The notes under the pieces were generated by a model. It did not search any database. It was not told the DNA's origin and was given only the letters and a program-made list of their open reading frames with translations. From assembly GCA_040217175.1 (NCBI GenBank), contig JAVJNT010000002.1, positions 434,001-498,000 on the forward strand: a stretch of DNA of 64,000 bases, written 5' to 3'. Source of the stretch: Phycisphaerales bacterium (GTDB taxonomy: Bacteria; Planctomycetota; Phycisphaerae; Phycisphaerales; UBA1924). A program made the position numbers and the translations under genes. Of this stretch, positions 1 through 8,397 are shown one piece after another. Positions within the stretch are counted from its first letter, which is position 1. Every line of letters starts with the position of its first letter.

Positions 1-2
1 TC

Positions 3-1082
3 ATCGCCTCGCTGACGGGTGTCCAGGCGGAATTCGAGGAGGTACGCGCAGGGCGCGACGAGATCCGGCCGCTGCTCGAGGCAGCGATCGAGGATGCGCG
101 GCAGGGCGGCGTTGCGGAGCCGGTCGCCAAGAGCGGCCATCCGGCCGAATGGATCGTCGGTGCGTTGTTCGCGTTTCCGACGTTCAACCACCTGTGGTTC
201 CTCTGGCACCTTTGTTGGCTGGTCGCGGGCTTCGCGGTGGTTGCGGTGGTCGCCGGGCCGGCCCTTCGCGGCTTGTCGCGCGTGTCGATCGCGCGGTTGC
301 TCATCGGTACGCCGGCAAGCCTGCTGTGGCTGGTGCCGCTCGTCGCGGCGTTCGAGTTCGCGATGGACGGCGGAGTCGGGCTGCCCGCACCGTGGCCGAC
401 GGTGCTGGGAACGGTGGAGGGCCCGGTGCTGGGGCCGGCGACGAGCGCTGGGCTGGCGCCGATGGTGCTGGTGCTGGGCTACAACGCGGTGTTCTTCGGA
501 TTCGGTGCGTTGCTGTACCTCGTGCGCAGTGCGCCGGCCGAAGCGGGATCGCCGCGGGCGCATTTGGGAAGGGGCTGGTGGCTGATGCTGCCCCTCGCGC
601 TGCTGGCATACCTGCCGACGATGGTGCTGCTGTACGCGGCCGAGCCGGAGGTTGGTGAGACGGTACTGACCAACGCCGTGCAAGATCGGAGCGTCCAGCT
701 TGCCCTCGCGGGGCTCGGCCAGGGGGTATTCGTGTGGGGCCTGTGCTTCGGGCTGATCGGGCTGGGCGAGCGTGTGCTGTCGGGAGAGCGGCGCTGGGTT
801 CGGTACGTGAGCGACTCGAGCTACTGGCTGTACGTCGCGCACCTGCCACTGGTGTTCGCGTTGCACGCGGCGTTCTACTTCGTGCCGATCCCGGCGTGGA
901 GCAAGTTCGCGCTGGTGACCATCATCACGACGGCGTTGCTGCTGGCGAGCTACGCGTTGTTCGTGCGGTACACGTTCATCGGGCGGCTGCTCAACGGCCG
1001 GCGCGAGCGGCCTCGTCGTCGATCAATGCGGACGCCACCCGACGTGCCCGAGGGCGCGCCGGGTGGCTTGGGGGGTGCCTGA
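3..1082 (+). CDS. Acyltransferase-3-like membrane protein, 5' truncated by the window edge
   Basis: The frame is open from the first bases of the window, so the start lies upstream; 359 residues are visible. From about residue 55 it is a chain of hydrophobic helices, including the WFLWHL motif typical of acyltransferase-3/OpgC-like proteins, and it ends in a basic Arg-rich cytoplasmic tail. Members of this family move acyl groups onto extracytoplasmic glycans such as surface polysaccharides or glucans. The catalytic His usually lies near the N-terminus, which is outside the window, so activity cannot be judged. The internal start at 165 is not a real start, because the upstream codons are in frame and look coding. 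Family assignment is moderate and the substrate is unknown. Confidence 0.6.
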   Translation: MASLTGVQAEFEEVRAGRDEIRPLLEAAIEDARQGGVAEPVAKSGHPAEWIVGALFAFPTFNHLWFLWHLCWLVAGFAVVAVVAGPALRGLSRVSIARLLIGTPASLLWLVPLVAAFEFAMDGGVGLPAPWPTVLGTVEGPVLGPATSAGLAPMVLVLGYNAVFFGFGALLYLVRSAPAEAGSPRAHLGRGWWLMLPLALLAYLPTMVLLYAAEPEVGETVLTNAVQDRSVQLALAGLGQGVFVWGLCFGLIGLGERVLSGERRWVRYVSDSSYWLYVAHLPLVFALHAAFYFVPIPAWSKFALVTIITTALLLASYALFVRYTFIGRLLNGRRERPRRRSMRTPPDVPEGAPGGLGGA

Positions 1083-1116
1083 CGGTCATTTGACCGTCAC
1101 GTATCGGGCTCGGTCA

Positions 1117-1752
1117 TCAACGCCGGCGGCGAACACAGAGCGCGCCCGCGGCCAGGCCGAGCAGGCCGAGCGATGCCGGCGCCGGGACGATGCGGATCTC
1201 GCCCATGCCTTCCATGAGCGAGCCGACGTCGATCTGGCGCGACGCCGATCCCGCCAGCGACTCGTAGACCCAGAAGCCCTTGCTACCCGGGTCGGTGATG
1301 GTCTCCAGCGGCATGACGCGGTCAGCGCTGAAATCGGTGGCGGTGTAGTTGATCGTCCAGACGGCCACGGGGTTGTCGCTCACGCCGATGGTCGGAATGA
1401 ACGGCGCATGGAGCTGGCCCGGCAGGACGTCCATCGCGCCCGTGCCGGTCAGCACGCCGTCGGACGTGCCCGAAAAGTCGAACGGCGAGATCAGGCCGTT
1501 GGTCGTCCAGTTGACCCCGGCGATGCCCGGGCCGAGCGGATCGGTGCCGACCAAATCGAACAGGCCGGTGGCGAACGCGTAGTCGACGCTGTCGTCGAAC
1601 TTCGCCGACACCGTGATGGTGGTCGACTGGGGGAAGGCGCTGGTCACCGGCCCGAGGATCGGGTCATCGACGCTGATCTCCCAGCCGTAGAGCTGGCCGA
1701 AGGCCATCGGCGAGGCGGCCGCAACCGCCAGGATCGTGCAGATATGTCTCAT
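1117..1752 (-). CDS. PEP-CTERM-like secreted surface protein
   Basis: 211 residues. An N-terminal signal peptide of about 19 residues ends at AFG-Q. The C-terminus has the three-part sorting signal of the PEP-CTERM class: a VPAPAS motif (variant of PEP), a hydrophobic stretch LGLLGLAAGALCV, and RRRR at the very end. In known systems such tails are processed by an exosortase; none is encoded here. The body has no enzymatic motif I recognise and looks like an all-beta secreted domain. An AAGGAGA-type SD precedes the ATG. It lies 27 bp downstream of the dockerin-tailed gene on the same strand, so the two are probably co-transcribed. Confidence 0.75.
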   Translation of the reverse strand: MRHICTILAVAAASPMAFGQLYGWEISVDDPILGPVTSAFPQSTTITVSAKFDDSVDYAFATGLFDLVGTDPLGPGIAGVNWTTNGLISPFDFSGTSDGVLTGTGAMDVLPGQLHAPFIPTIGVSDNPVAVWTINYTATDFSADRVMPLETITDPGSKGFWVYESLAGSASRQIDVGSLMEGMGEIRIVPAPASLGLLGLAAGALCVRRRR

Positions 1753-1779
1753 CTCGAGTCTCCTTGGTGAGTGGCGGGC

Positions 1780-3285
1780 TTACGGGCACCCGGCATCGAA
1801 CGCGTTGAGGAAGCACAGGAAGTCCAGGAAGTCGAGCTGACCGTCGCCGTCGCAGTCTGCCGATGGGTCGCCGGCATCGAAGGCGTTGAGGAAGCACAGG
1901 AAGTCGAGGAAGTCGAGCTGGCCGTCGCCGTCGCAGTCGGCCACGCACGGGATGCCGAACGACTCGTCGAGGAAGGTCATCTGGTCGATGCCCCTGGCCG
2001 TCATGCTGAAGCTCTCCAGCCCCTCGAAGGGCACGGTGGCGTCGGACGCGAGGATGCGGACCTCATCGGCGCGGTAGGGCGGGCCGATGATGGGCGAGAT
2101 CAGCGTCTCGTCGAAGCGCCAGATGAAGCACGGGAAGGGCGGGAACGGTGGCAGCGGCAGCGAGGGCTGCTTGCCACACCCGTGCACGACGATCTCGTCC
2201 ATCACGATGACGCGGCCGCCCGCAGGGACCTCGCGCCGGTCAACAATGCGGCCGTCGAGCAGGCCGATGAGCGTGGCGGTCTGGGCGCCGATGTCGCGGA
2301 AGTCGGCGGTGACGACGCCGTTGTTGATGCTGGAGGTGCCCAGCGAGACGGGGGCGGCGCCGGGAACGCGGCCGGTCGCCTCGAGCTGTAGGCCCTGGTC
2401 GGGCCCACGGAGCGAGAGGGCGACCATCTCGACGTCGAAGCCCTCGCGGGCACCGGTCTCTTCGAACCAGCTGATGCGTACGCCGTCCTGTCCGCTCGAC
2501 CCGATGTTCGAGATCGTCAGGTGATCGCCACGGGCTTGGAACTGCGCCTCGCCGAGGGCGCGGTGCTCGAAGTCGAACTGGCCCAGTGCCTCGTCGACGA
2601 GCGCGATCTCGCGGTATTCGGCACCACGCATCTCGGTCGCCGAGAGGGTGCCGACGACGGCCTCCTGCCCGACGGTGGCGACGATGATCTCGTCGGCGAA
2701 GACGACGTCACCGCCCAGGAGGACGATCTCGGTCGGCCGCGGGAAGGCGACGATGGCCCAGCACTCGGGCGGCATGGGCCAGAAGGGATCGATGATGCAG
2801 CCCTCGAGCCGGCGGATCTCGACGAGTTCGAGCCTGGGATCGATGTCGGTGGTGCGCACCTCGTCGACGGTCTGGCCGCCCAGCCGCGCTTCAAGACGCA
2901 GGGCGGCGGGCCGGACTCGCGTGGCGTCGAAGCTCAGGAACGAGTCGCCGCCGCGGGCCGTCGAGCGGAGCGACCACACGAACGCGTCGGGCACGCCGTC
3001 GACCACGCCGCGGACGGTCGTCTCGAGGAACGCTCCGTCGGGAAGGCTGGTCAGGGGCGGTGGCTCGAACGTGACGACGTGGAACTCGGCTTCGCCCAGA
3101 CTGATGCGGACGCCGTCCTGGCCGGACGAGCCGATGTTGGAGACGACCAGGCTGTCGCCCGTGGGTCGCAGCACGGCGTCGCCCAGCGCCTCGTGCGGCA
3201 GGCCGAAGGCCGACAGGGGCTGGGCCGTCGTGACGGTCGCGGCAAGCGCGAGCGACGCAACGGCGGTAGCGAATTGCATTCTCAT
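1780..3285 (-). CDS. Secreted protein with two homologous body repeats and a GC-type dockerin tail
   Basis: 501 residues from the ATG at 3285, which follows AGAAGGAGAAG and opens a clean signal peptide (MRMQFATAVASLALAATVTTAQ). The longer in-frame ORF upstream is Arg-rich and non-coding in character. The body holds two copies of a module marked by NIGSSGQDGVRIS, near residues 45 and 265, each followed by a beta-rich stretch. The last ~55 residues are two EF-hand-like repeats (CDGDGQLDFLDFLCFLNAFD twice) ending in GCP. The tail is that of Phycisphaera-type dockerin-anchored proteins and probably binds Ca2+ through DGDG loops. Function of the body is unknown; the location is inferred to be extracytoplasmic. 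Confidence 0.75.
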   Translation of the reverse strand: MRMQFATAVASLALAATVTTAQPLSAFGLPHEALGDAVLRPTGDSLVVSNIGSSGQDGVRISLGEAEFHVVTFEPPPLTSLPDGAFLETTVRGVVDGVPDAFVWSLRSTARGGDSFLSFDATRVRPAALRLEARLGGQTVDEVRTTDIDPRLELVEIRRLEGCIIDPFWPMPPECWAIVAFPRPTEIVLLGGDVVFADEIIVATVGQEAVVGTLSATEMRGAEYREIALVDEALGQFDFEHRALGEAQFQARGDHLTISNIGSSGQDGVRISWFEETGAREGFDVEMVALSLRGPDQGLQLEATGRVPGAAPVSLGTSSINNGVVTADFRDIGAQTATLIGLLDGRIVDRREVPAGGRVIVMDEIVVHGCGKQPSLPLPPFPPFPCFIWRFDETLISPIIGPPYRADEVRILASDATVPFEGLESFSMTARGIDQMTFLDESFGIPCVADCDGDGQLDFLDFLCFLNAFDAGDPSADCDGDGQLDFLDFLCFLNAFDAGCP

Positions 3286-3559
3286 GGTTCTTCTCCTTCT
3301 CGATCCCAGGACCTTCGCAGTCCGCTCGCGGCATGCGACACCGCGTCGCGCCGGGCGGACCACGCCGAGTGCACGATGCTGAACACACGAATCCGGTGAC
3401 GACAAAGAGAAGCGCGAATCCTGTTGCGTACTCACGCCCAGTGTTGCCTATTCACGCTATTTTCACGGCATCATGCTTGCTAAGACCCGAGCGAATGTTG
3501 CGCAGCGACGCGGGAGGCCGGTACGCATGGGTGTTTCTCACGCGGAAGGAGTACGTAGC

Positions 3560-3721
3560 GTGTCAACCCTGCGACGATTGTTCGATCGTCTATACAAGAT
3601 TGAGCTGGCCGAAACTACGCATACGTTAGAAGCGTTCTTTGGCCACGCGACTGGCGTTGATAGAGTACTGCTATTGACCGATGGCGAGCCGATGCTTGGT
3701 CGAGAGGACATCGTCGGATGA
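3560..3721 (+). CDS. Small ORF (53 aa) translationally coupled to a lipoprotein gene
   Basis: Starts at GTG 3560, preceded by GGAAGGAG at a spacing of 8. It encodes VSTLRRLFDRLYKIELAETT and a further 33 residues, and stops in an ATGA overlap with the start of the lipoprotein gene at 3718. The stretch is A+T-richer than its neighbours. I recognise no family. The strong SD and the stop/start overlap favour real translation, either as a functional peptide or as a leader coupling expression of the lipoprotein. An upstream start at 3473 is in frame but has no comparable SD. Confidence 0.45.
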   Translation: MSTLRRLFDRLYKIELAETTHTLEAFFGHATGVDRVLLLTDGEPMLGREDIVG

Positions 3722-4968
3722 TCGGAGCCCGCGTCAGTCTGGCGATTGCCCTGGCGTGCATCGCGGCCTTCGCCTCCGCGTGCACATACATCGGGCAGCC
3801 GACTGCCAGGGAGCGATCTCGGATCGAGCGTGGCGAGGCCGCGTTCGTCTTGTACCGATACACGAAGGGCCACGATCACGAGCCGAGCCGTTTTGGCCTG
3901 GCGTTCGATGGCCCGGCCGACTCGTTTACGTCGCGCGGATCGAGGCCAATCCCGCGAGCGCTCTCCAAGCAACTCGCGAAGCAAGGCTGGTTCTACCAGG
4001 TATTGAAGCCCGGCCGGCACGTCAGTCTCGTCGAGCACAAGAGCGTGTTCGACGCAGCGACGCAGCTCGACGCGCCGCGCATCGAGTTTGCCGTGCCCGA
4101 GGGCGTCGGCGTCGTGTACGTCGGCAGCGTGCACCGAGGTACCAGATCTGACGAGCTGTCGCTGTCGGACGAGTGGGCCGAGGCGGCGGCGATCATCGAA
4201 GCCGAGCGGGCCCAGGGAAGAGCGCTCGCACGCGTGCAGGGACCGATCGTACATTCGTCAATGCGGCGGTACGACCGCCCTACTCCGATGCAAGATCGCC
4301 CGGGACCAGGCGCGACGGTGTCGGCCTTTCTCGGTGACGCGCCGGCACCTGTGGGCGGCGCTGTTCGTGGCATGGCAGCCGGCGCCTCCCCCGGCGTTCA
4401 GCTCATGGGCGCGAGCCTCGAGGCGGGACAGGGGGATCCGCTCCTCACGACGTTCGTCGCTGCCCCAGGACTCGTCGTGGGCGCGTTCGTCGCCGGCGTT
4501 GGGTCGGTCATCGGTGCGATCGTCGGTTCGGATGACGCCGAGCGGGAACGCATCCGCAAGCTCGAAGCGGCGTTCGGCGAAGCGCAGGTCGGCCTCATGC
4601 TCGCCGAACGGGTTGCGGAGAGTCTGCAAGGGCGGGTCGTGACCGATGGCGCTGCGGACGTCGAGGCCTGGATCACGCGGATGGACTTCCCACGTATCAA
4701 GCAGGATCGCTGCATCGAGATCGCCTTTCGAGTGCGCGCCCGCGACGACTTGGACGCGGTCTGCTTCGACCGGCTCTACGTGTCGCGTCACCCCGATGCC
4801 ACGAGGTCCCGTTTCGCGGCGATGCACGAACTGCCGCTCGATCGTGAGCCGACCCTGCGCCCCAGGACCGAGTGGTGGAGCGAGGATGGCCCGGACCTGA
4901 TCGTCGAAGAGGTCGAAGCGGCCATCGAAGCCCTTGGCGAGCGCGTCCGGATCGACCTCGGGCCCTGA
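3718..4968 (+). CDS. Putative lipoprotein of unknown function
   Basis: 416 residues. The N-terminus MIGARVSLAIALACIAAFASAC carries a hydrophobic segment and a lipobox-like FASAC, so Cys22 is the expected lipidated residue. Around residues 240-265 there is a hydrophobic, Gly/Val-rich segment (VVGAFVAGVGSVIGAIVG) that could insert in or cross a membrane; it is followed by a charged, helix-forming stretch. The C-terminal third is a mixed domain with no motif I know. It overlaps the preceding small ORF by four bases. No enzymatic role is proposed. Confidence 0.6.
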   Translation: MIGARVSLAIALACIAAFASACTYIGQPTARERSRIERGEAAFVLYRYTKGHDHEPSRFGLAFDGPADSFTSRGSRPIPRALSKQLAKQGWFYQVLKPGRHVSLVEHKSVFDAATQLDAPRIEFAVPEGVGVVYVGSVHRGTRSDELSLSDEWAEAAAIIEAERAQGRALARVQGPIVHSSMRRYDRPTPMQDRPGPGATVSAFLGDAPAPVGGAVRGMAAGASPGVQLMGASLEAGQGDPLLTTFVAAPGLVVGAFVAGVGSVIGAIVGSDDAERERIRKLEAAFGEAQVGLMLAERVAESLQGRVVTDGAADVEAWITRMDFPRIKQDRCIEIAFRVRARDDLDAVCFDRLYVSRHPDATRSRFAAMHELPLDREPTLRPRTEWWSEDGPDLIVEEVEAAIEALGERVRIDLGP

Positions 4969-5251
4969 GCAGTCAGGCCGCTTTACGCACGACGCAGCCG
5001 CTGGCCGGACTCGATCAATGCCGTGCTACTTCGTGGGAGCGCCGACTTCTCGGACCACATTTGGCAGCGGTGCCCGATGGCCGAGGCAGTTTCTTCCCTT
5101 GGTTCCGATCTTGACGGACGAGTCGGGGCGGGGTCGTGCCGATGAGATTGCATATCGGATGATGTCGCCGCCTTGACTCGTCTCGTGCGCAAGGCGGCTC
5201 CAGCGTCTGAGTTCTTGGACTGATCGCGAACGGAACGGACGGGTACCGGGA

Positions 5252-6418
5252 ATGCCAGCCACCACAACGGATCGCCATTATCTCGGCCGCGAACTAGACG
5301 AGCTCATCACCCGGAATCCGCATATGTGGAGCTTCTTGCAGGAGGCTTCACTGGATGGCGTCTGGTATTGGGATCTCGAAGACCGAGACAACCTATGGAT
5401 CAGCCCGGAGTACTGGCGACTGCTCGGCATCGACCCGGCGACACGCGAGCACCGGCCCGAGGAATTCGTGAAAGTCGTCTTCGAAGAAGACTTCCACGCC
5501 GTGATGGAGAGCCTCGAGCGGCACTTCGCTGATCCGGCCGTTCCCTACTCGGAGATCGTCCGGTTCCGGCACGTCGACGGGTCGACCGTCTGGGTTCGCT
5601 GCCGCGGGATGGCCATTCGGGACGAATCGGGCCGGGCCATCCGGATGCTCGGCGCCCACAACGACATCACCGACTTCAAGCGAGCCGAGGATCAGGCGCT
5701 GCGTTCCAAGGAAGCCGCCGAATCTGCGGCCGAAGAGCTACGCAGCTTCGCCTATAGCGTGTCGCACGACATCAAGGCGCCAACCAACACGCTCAGGATG
5801 CTGCTGGAAGAAGTCGTGCAGGCGGACGACGGATCGATGAACGACGACCAGCGTGAGCTGCTGGGCATGGCCCAGATGACGATCGGGAACATGCAGGCCA
5901 TGATCGATGACCTGCTGCAATACACCCGGGTCATCGGCGAGCCGCCGCGATTCGAGCCGGTCGACCTCGACGCACCGCTGGAGAGCGCTCTGGGCGATCT
6001 GGCGGGAGTGATCAAGGAAACGGGCGCCGAGATCATCCGGCAGCCGCTGGCGACGATCAAGGGACACGAGCCCCAGCTCCGGGCGCTATTCCAGAACCTG
6101 ATCAGCAACGCGATCAAGTATCGCAGGCCTGGGGCGACGCCGCGCGTCGAGATTGGCTGCGAAGCGGATCGCGCAAGCGGGCGCGTCGCCGTCACGGTGA
6201 CCGACAACGGCCAGGGCATCGATCCGGCCTACTTCGACAAGATCTTCAAGATGTTCGCACGGCTCCACCGGGGCGACGAGATCCAGGGCGTTGGCCTCGG
6301 CCTGTCGCTGTGCCGGCGCATCGCCGAGAACCACGACGGCACCATCTCGGTCGAGAGCCAACCGGGTGAGGGATCGATGTTTCGGGTGACGCTTCCGGCA
6401 CACGGGGAACGAACATGA
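5252..6418 (+). CDS. PAS-domain sensor histidine kinase
   Basis: 388 residues with no transmembrane segment, so a soluble sensor. A PAS/PAC domain occupies about residues 25-150, ending with the PAC signature GAHNDITDFKRAE. A HisKA dimerisation domain follows with the H-box SVSHDIKAPTN near residue 172, where His is the phosphorylation site. The HATPase domain (about 270-385) shows the N-box LISNAIKYR, G1 DNGQGID and G2 GVGLGLSLCR. It overlaps the response regulator by four bases (ATGA), so the two form a coupled pair. The signal sensed by PAS cannot be read from sequence. Confidence 0.9.
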   Translation: MPATTTDRHYLGRELDELITRNPHMWSFLQEASLDGVWYWDLEDRDNLWISPEYWRLLGIDPATREHRPEEFVKVVFEEDFHAVMESLERHFADPAVPYSEIVRFRHVDGSTVWVRCRGMAIRDESGRAIRMLGAHNDITDFKRAEDQALRSKEAAESAAEELRSFAYSVSHDIKAPTNTLRMLLEEVVQADDGSMNDDQRELLGMAQMTIGNMQAMIDDLLQYTRVIGEPPRFEPVDLDAPLESALGDLAGVIKETGAEIIRQPLATIKGHEPQLRALFQNLISNAIKYRRPGATPRVEIGCEADRASGRVAVTVTDNGQGIDPAYFDKIFKMFARLHRGDEIQGVGLGLSLCRRIAENHDGTISVESQPGEGSMFRVTLPAHGERT

Positions 6419-6825
6419 ACGAGACGACGGCACTCCGGATCGGCACGCTGGTGCTGATCGACGACGAGGAGATGGATCACCTGCTCTATCGGCGGACCGT
6501 GGAGCGGTCGGGGCTGGTGGATGAGCTGATTACGTTCCTCAGCGCCGAGGAAGCGCTTGAGTTCCTCCGCAGCGACGATCGACCCGAGATCGATGCCATC
6601 CTGCTGGACATCAACATGCCGAGGATGAACGGCTTCGAGTTCCTCGATGCGGCCGAACGCGAGATCGGGCACGGCTTCGCCCAGATGGTCGTGATCATGC
6701 TCACGACGTCGCTGAACCCCGAGGACCGGGCCCGGGCCGACGCCTGCTCGATGATCAAGGACTACCTGAGCAAGCCGCTGTGCGCAGAGCACCTGGAGAA
6801 GATCGCCCGGATGCTGCGGACGTAA
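6415..6825 (+). CDS. Single-domain response regulator (Rcp/CheY-like)
   Basis: 136 residues, a receiver domain only. The acidic pocket is LIDDEEMD, the phosphoacceptor Asp lies in ILLDINMPRMNG, the conserved Thr/Ser in LTTS, and the conserved Lys in YLSKPL. The DDEEMDHLLYRR start and short length resemble Rcp1-type regulators that pair with PAS or phytochrome-like kinases. There is no output domain, so it probably acts by protein-protein contact or as a phosphotransfer sink. Its ATG overlaps the kinase stop codon. Confidence 0.9.
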   Translation: MNETTALRIGTLVLIDDEEMDHLLYRRTVERSGLVDELITFLSAEEALEFLRSDDRPEIDAILLDINMPRMNGFEFLDAAEREIGHGFAQMVVIMLTTSLNPEDRARADACSMIKDYLSKPLCAEHLEKIARMLRT

Positions 6826-6973
6826 GAACGCGCACGTGCCAGGTGCCGGCGTAACTCGATCGGGCGCCGTCGATCGACTGAACATCCTGCTTTCTGCCCG
6901 CGGGCGAGCGGCTCGCGCCCCCTCGGAAACTCGCGGGCGGGCCGCTTCGTGAAAATTGCCTTGCGGTTTCGCC

Positions 6974-7027
6974 CCTTTTCCGGTATACAAGGGGGTATGG
7001 GCGCTTGCCCACCCCGACCGGAAAAGG
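6974..7027 (+). promoter_or_regulatory. Inverted repeat that would sequester the SD of the FG-GAP gene
   Basis: CCTTTTCCGG (6974-6983) and CCGGAAAAGG (7018-7027) are perfect 10-bp complements. Between them GGGG..TGGGC-GCTT-GCCCA.CCCC can pair further. The 3' arm overlaps the SD (GGAG, 7026-7029) of the gene starting at 7036. If transcribed whole, the RNA would hide the ribosome site; alternatively it is a DNA operator, because a weak -10-like TATACA sits just inside the 5' arm. Confidence 0.5.
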
Positions 7028-7035
7028 AGAGAGAC

Positions 7036-8343
7036 ATGCCAGCAGCGTTCGATGATGGCGGTCCGTGGCCGATCCGCATCGTGTCGGCGGCCACCGGTTT
7101 AGTGTGCGCGGGTCCCGCGATCGCACAGGATTGCTCGCCCGGCCAGGCGTTCGACGGACCGGTGGGCTACGCCGCCGGCTCGTTCCCTTCGGGCATCGCG
7201 CTCGGCGATCTCAACGGCGACGGCAACCTGGACATGGTGGTTGCCAATTCGTTCAGCGACGACATCACCATCCGGCTCGGCAATGGTGACGGCACGTTCG
7301 GACCGTCGACCCGGCGGGCCGTGGGTGACCAGCCACAGGCCGTGGCGCTCGGCGATCTGGATAATGACGGGAGGCTGGACATCGCTGTGCCCAACGCTCG
7401 AACCGACGACGTGAGCGTGCTGCCGGGCAATGGCGATGGGACGTTCGGGCCCGAGCGGCGCGTGGCCGTGGGCGATCAGCCAAGGGACGTCGTACTGGGT
7501 GATCTCGACCGCGACGGCGACCTGGACATGGTCGTGCCGAATCAGGACCTCGACGTCGTGAGCGTCATGCTCAACACCGGCGGGTTGTTTGCGCCGGCGG
7601 TGACGTATGCCGCGGGCGATCGACCGTGGCGGATGGCACTCGGCGACCTGAATCGCGACGGGACGCTGGACGTGGTCGTGGCGAACGTCTTGAGTGACGA
7701 TGCCAGCGTGCTATTGGGCAACGGCGATGGGACGCTGGCGCCGCAGGTTCGCTACGCGACGGGCGAGCAGCCTCAGAGTCCGGCACTGGGCGACCTCAAC
7801 GGCGATGGCGAGCTCGACTTGGTCGTAGCCAACGAGGTGACCGACGACGTGAGCGTCCTGCTGGGTCGCGGTGACGGTACGTTCGGGCCGCAGGTGCGAT
7901 ACGCCGCGGGAAGTTCACCGTTCGACGTCGCCCTTTCAGACGTAGACGGCGACCGCGTCCTCGACGTGATGCTGCCCAATCTGTTGGGCAACAGCGTGAG
8001 CGTGCTTCTGGGCGACGGTGACGGCACGCTTGCGCCGCAAGACCTGTACGGAGCAGGCGCTGGGCCCGGCGGCGTAGCCCTTGGCGATCTGGACGGCGAC
8101 AACGACCCGGACATGGTCGTCTTCAACGCGACCGGCAACGCGGCGAGCGTGCTGCTGAATCGGTGCGGGCCGTTCTGCCCCGCTGATCTGGACGGCGACG
8201 GCGAGCTCACCATCTTCGACTTCTTGGAGTTCCAGAACCTGTTCGATTCTGGCGACCCCGCCGCCGACTTCGACGGCGACGGCCGGCTCACCATCTTCGA
8301 CTTCCTGGCGTTCCAGAACGAGTTCGTCGCGGGCTGCCCGTAG
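7036..8343 (+). CDS. Secreted FG-GAP/VCBS repeat protein with GC-type dockerin tail
   Basis: 435 residues from ATG 7036, which has GGAAAAGGAG upstream; an earlier in-frame ATG lies inside the inverted repeat and is less likely. A signal peptide with an unusually long N-region ends near AIA-QDC. About seven repeats follow of the form ALGDLNGDG.LDMVVAN...DDVSVLLGNGDGTF, the beta-propeller blade of FG-GAP/integrin-like proteins whose DxDGDG loops bind Ca2+. Residues 383-435 are two dockerin-like repeats (DLDGDGELTIFDFLEFQN and DFDGDGRLTIFDFLAFQN) ending GCP, with the CGPFC pair just before. Likely a surface adhesion or scaffold protein; ligand unknown. Confidence 0.85.
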   Translation: MPAAFDDGGPWPIRIVSAATGLVCAGPAIAQDCSPGQAFDGPVGYAAGSFPSGIALGDLNGDGNLDMVVANSFSDDITIRLGNGDGTFGPSTRRAVGDQPQAVALGDLDNDGRLDIAVPNARTDDVSVLPGNGDGTFGPERRVAVGDQPRDVVLGDLDRDGDLDMVVPNQDLDVVSVMLNTGGLFAPAVTYAAGDRPWRMALGDLNRDGTLDVVVANVLSDDASVLLGNGDGTLAPQVRYATGEQPQSPALGDLNGDGELDLVVANEVTDDVSVLLGRGDGTFGPQVRYAAGSSPFDVALSDVDGDRVLDVMLPNLLGNSVSVLLGDGDGTLAPQDLYGAGAGPGGVALGDLDGDNDPDMVVFNATGNAASVLLNRCGPFCPADLDGDGELTIFDFLEFQNLFDSGDPAADFDGDGRLTIFDFLAFQNEFVAGCP

Positions 8344-8397
8344 CCGGTACGCCGAACAGTGCGTCCCCTGAGGGTCGCTCGCTCGTACCATCGGATC

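Noticed and set aside
1795-1945. Tandem ~80-bp DNA repeat as a mobile or CRISPR-like repeat
   Set aside because: It is the coding sequence of the two dockerin repeats, maintained by protein similarity.
4983-5267. Small minus-strand ORFs in the 283-bp gap before the PAS kinase
   Set aside because: Three overlapping frames with no SD and no coding-like composition; I see no supported feature in the gap.
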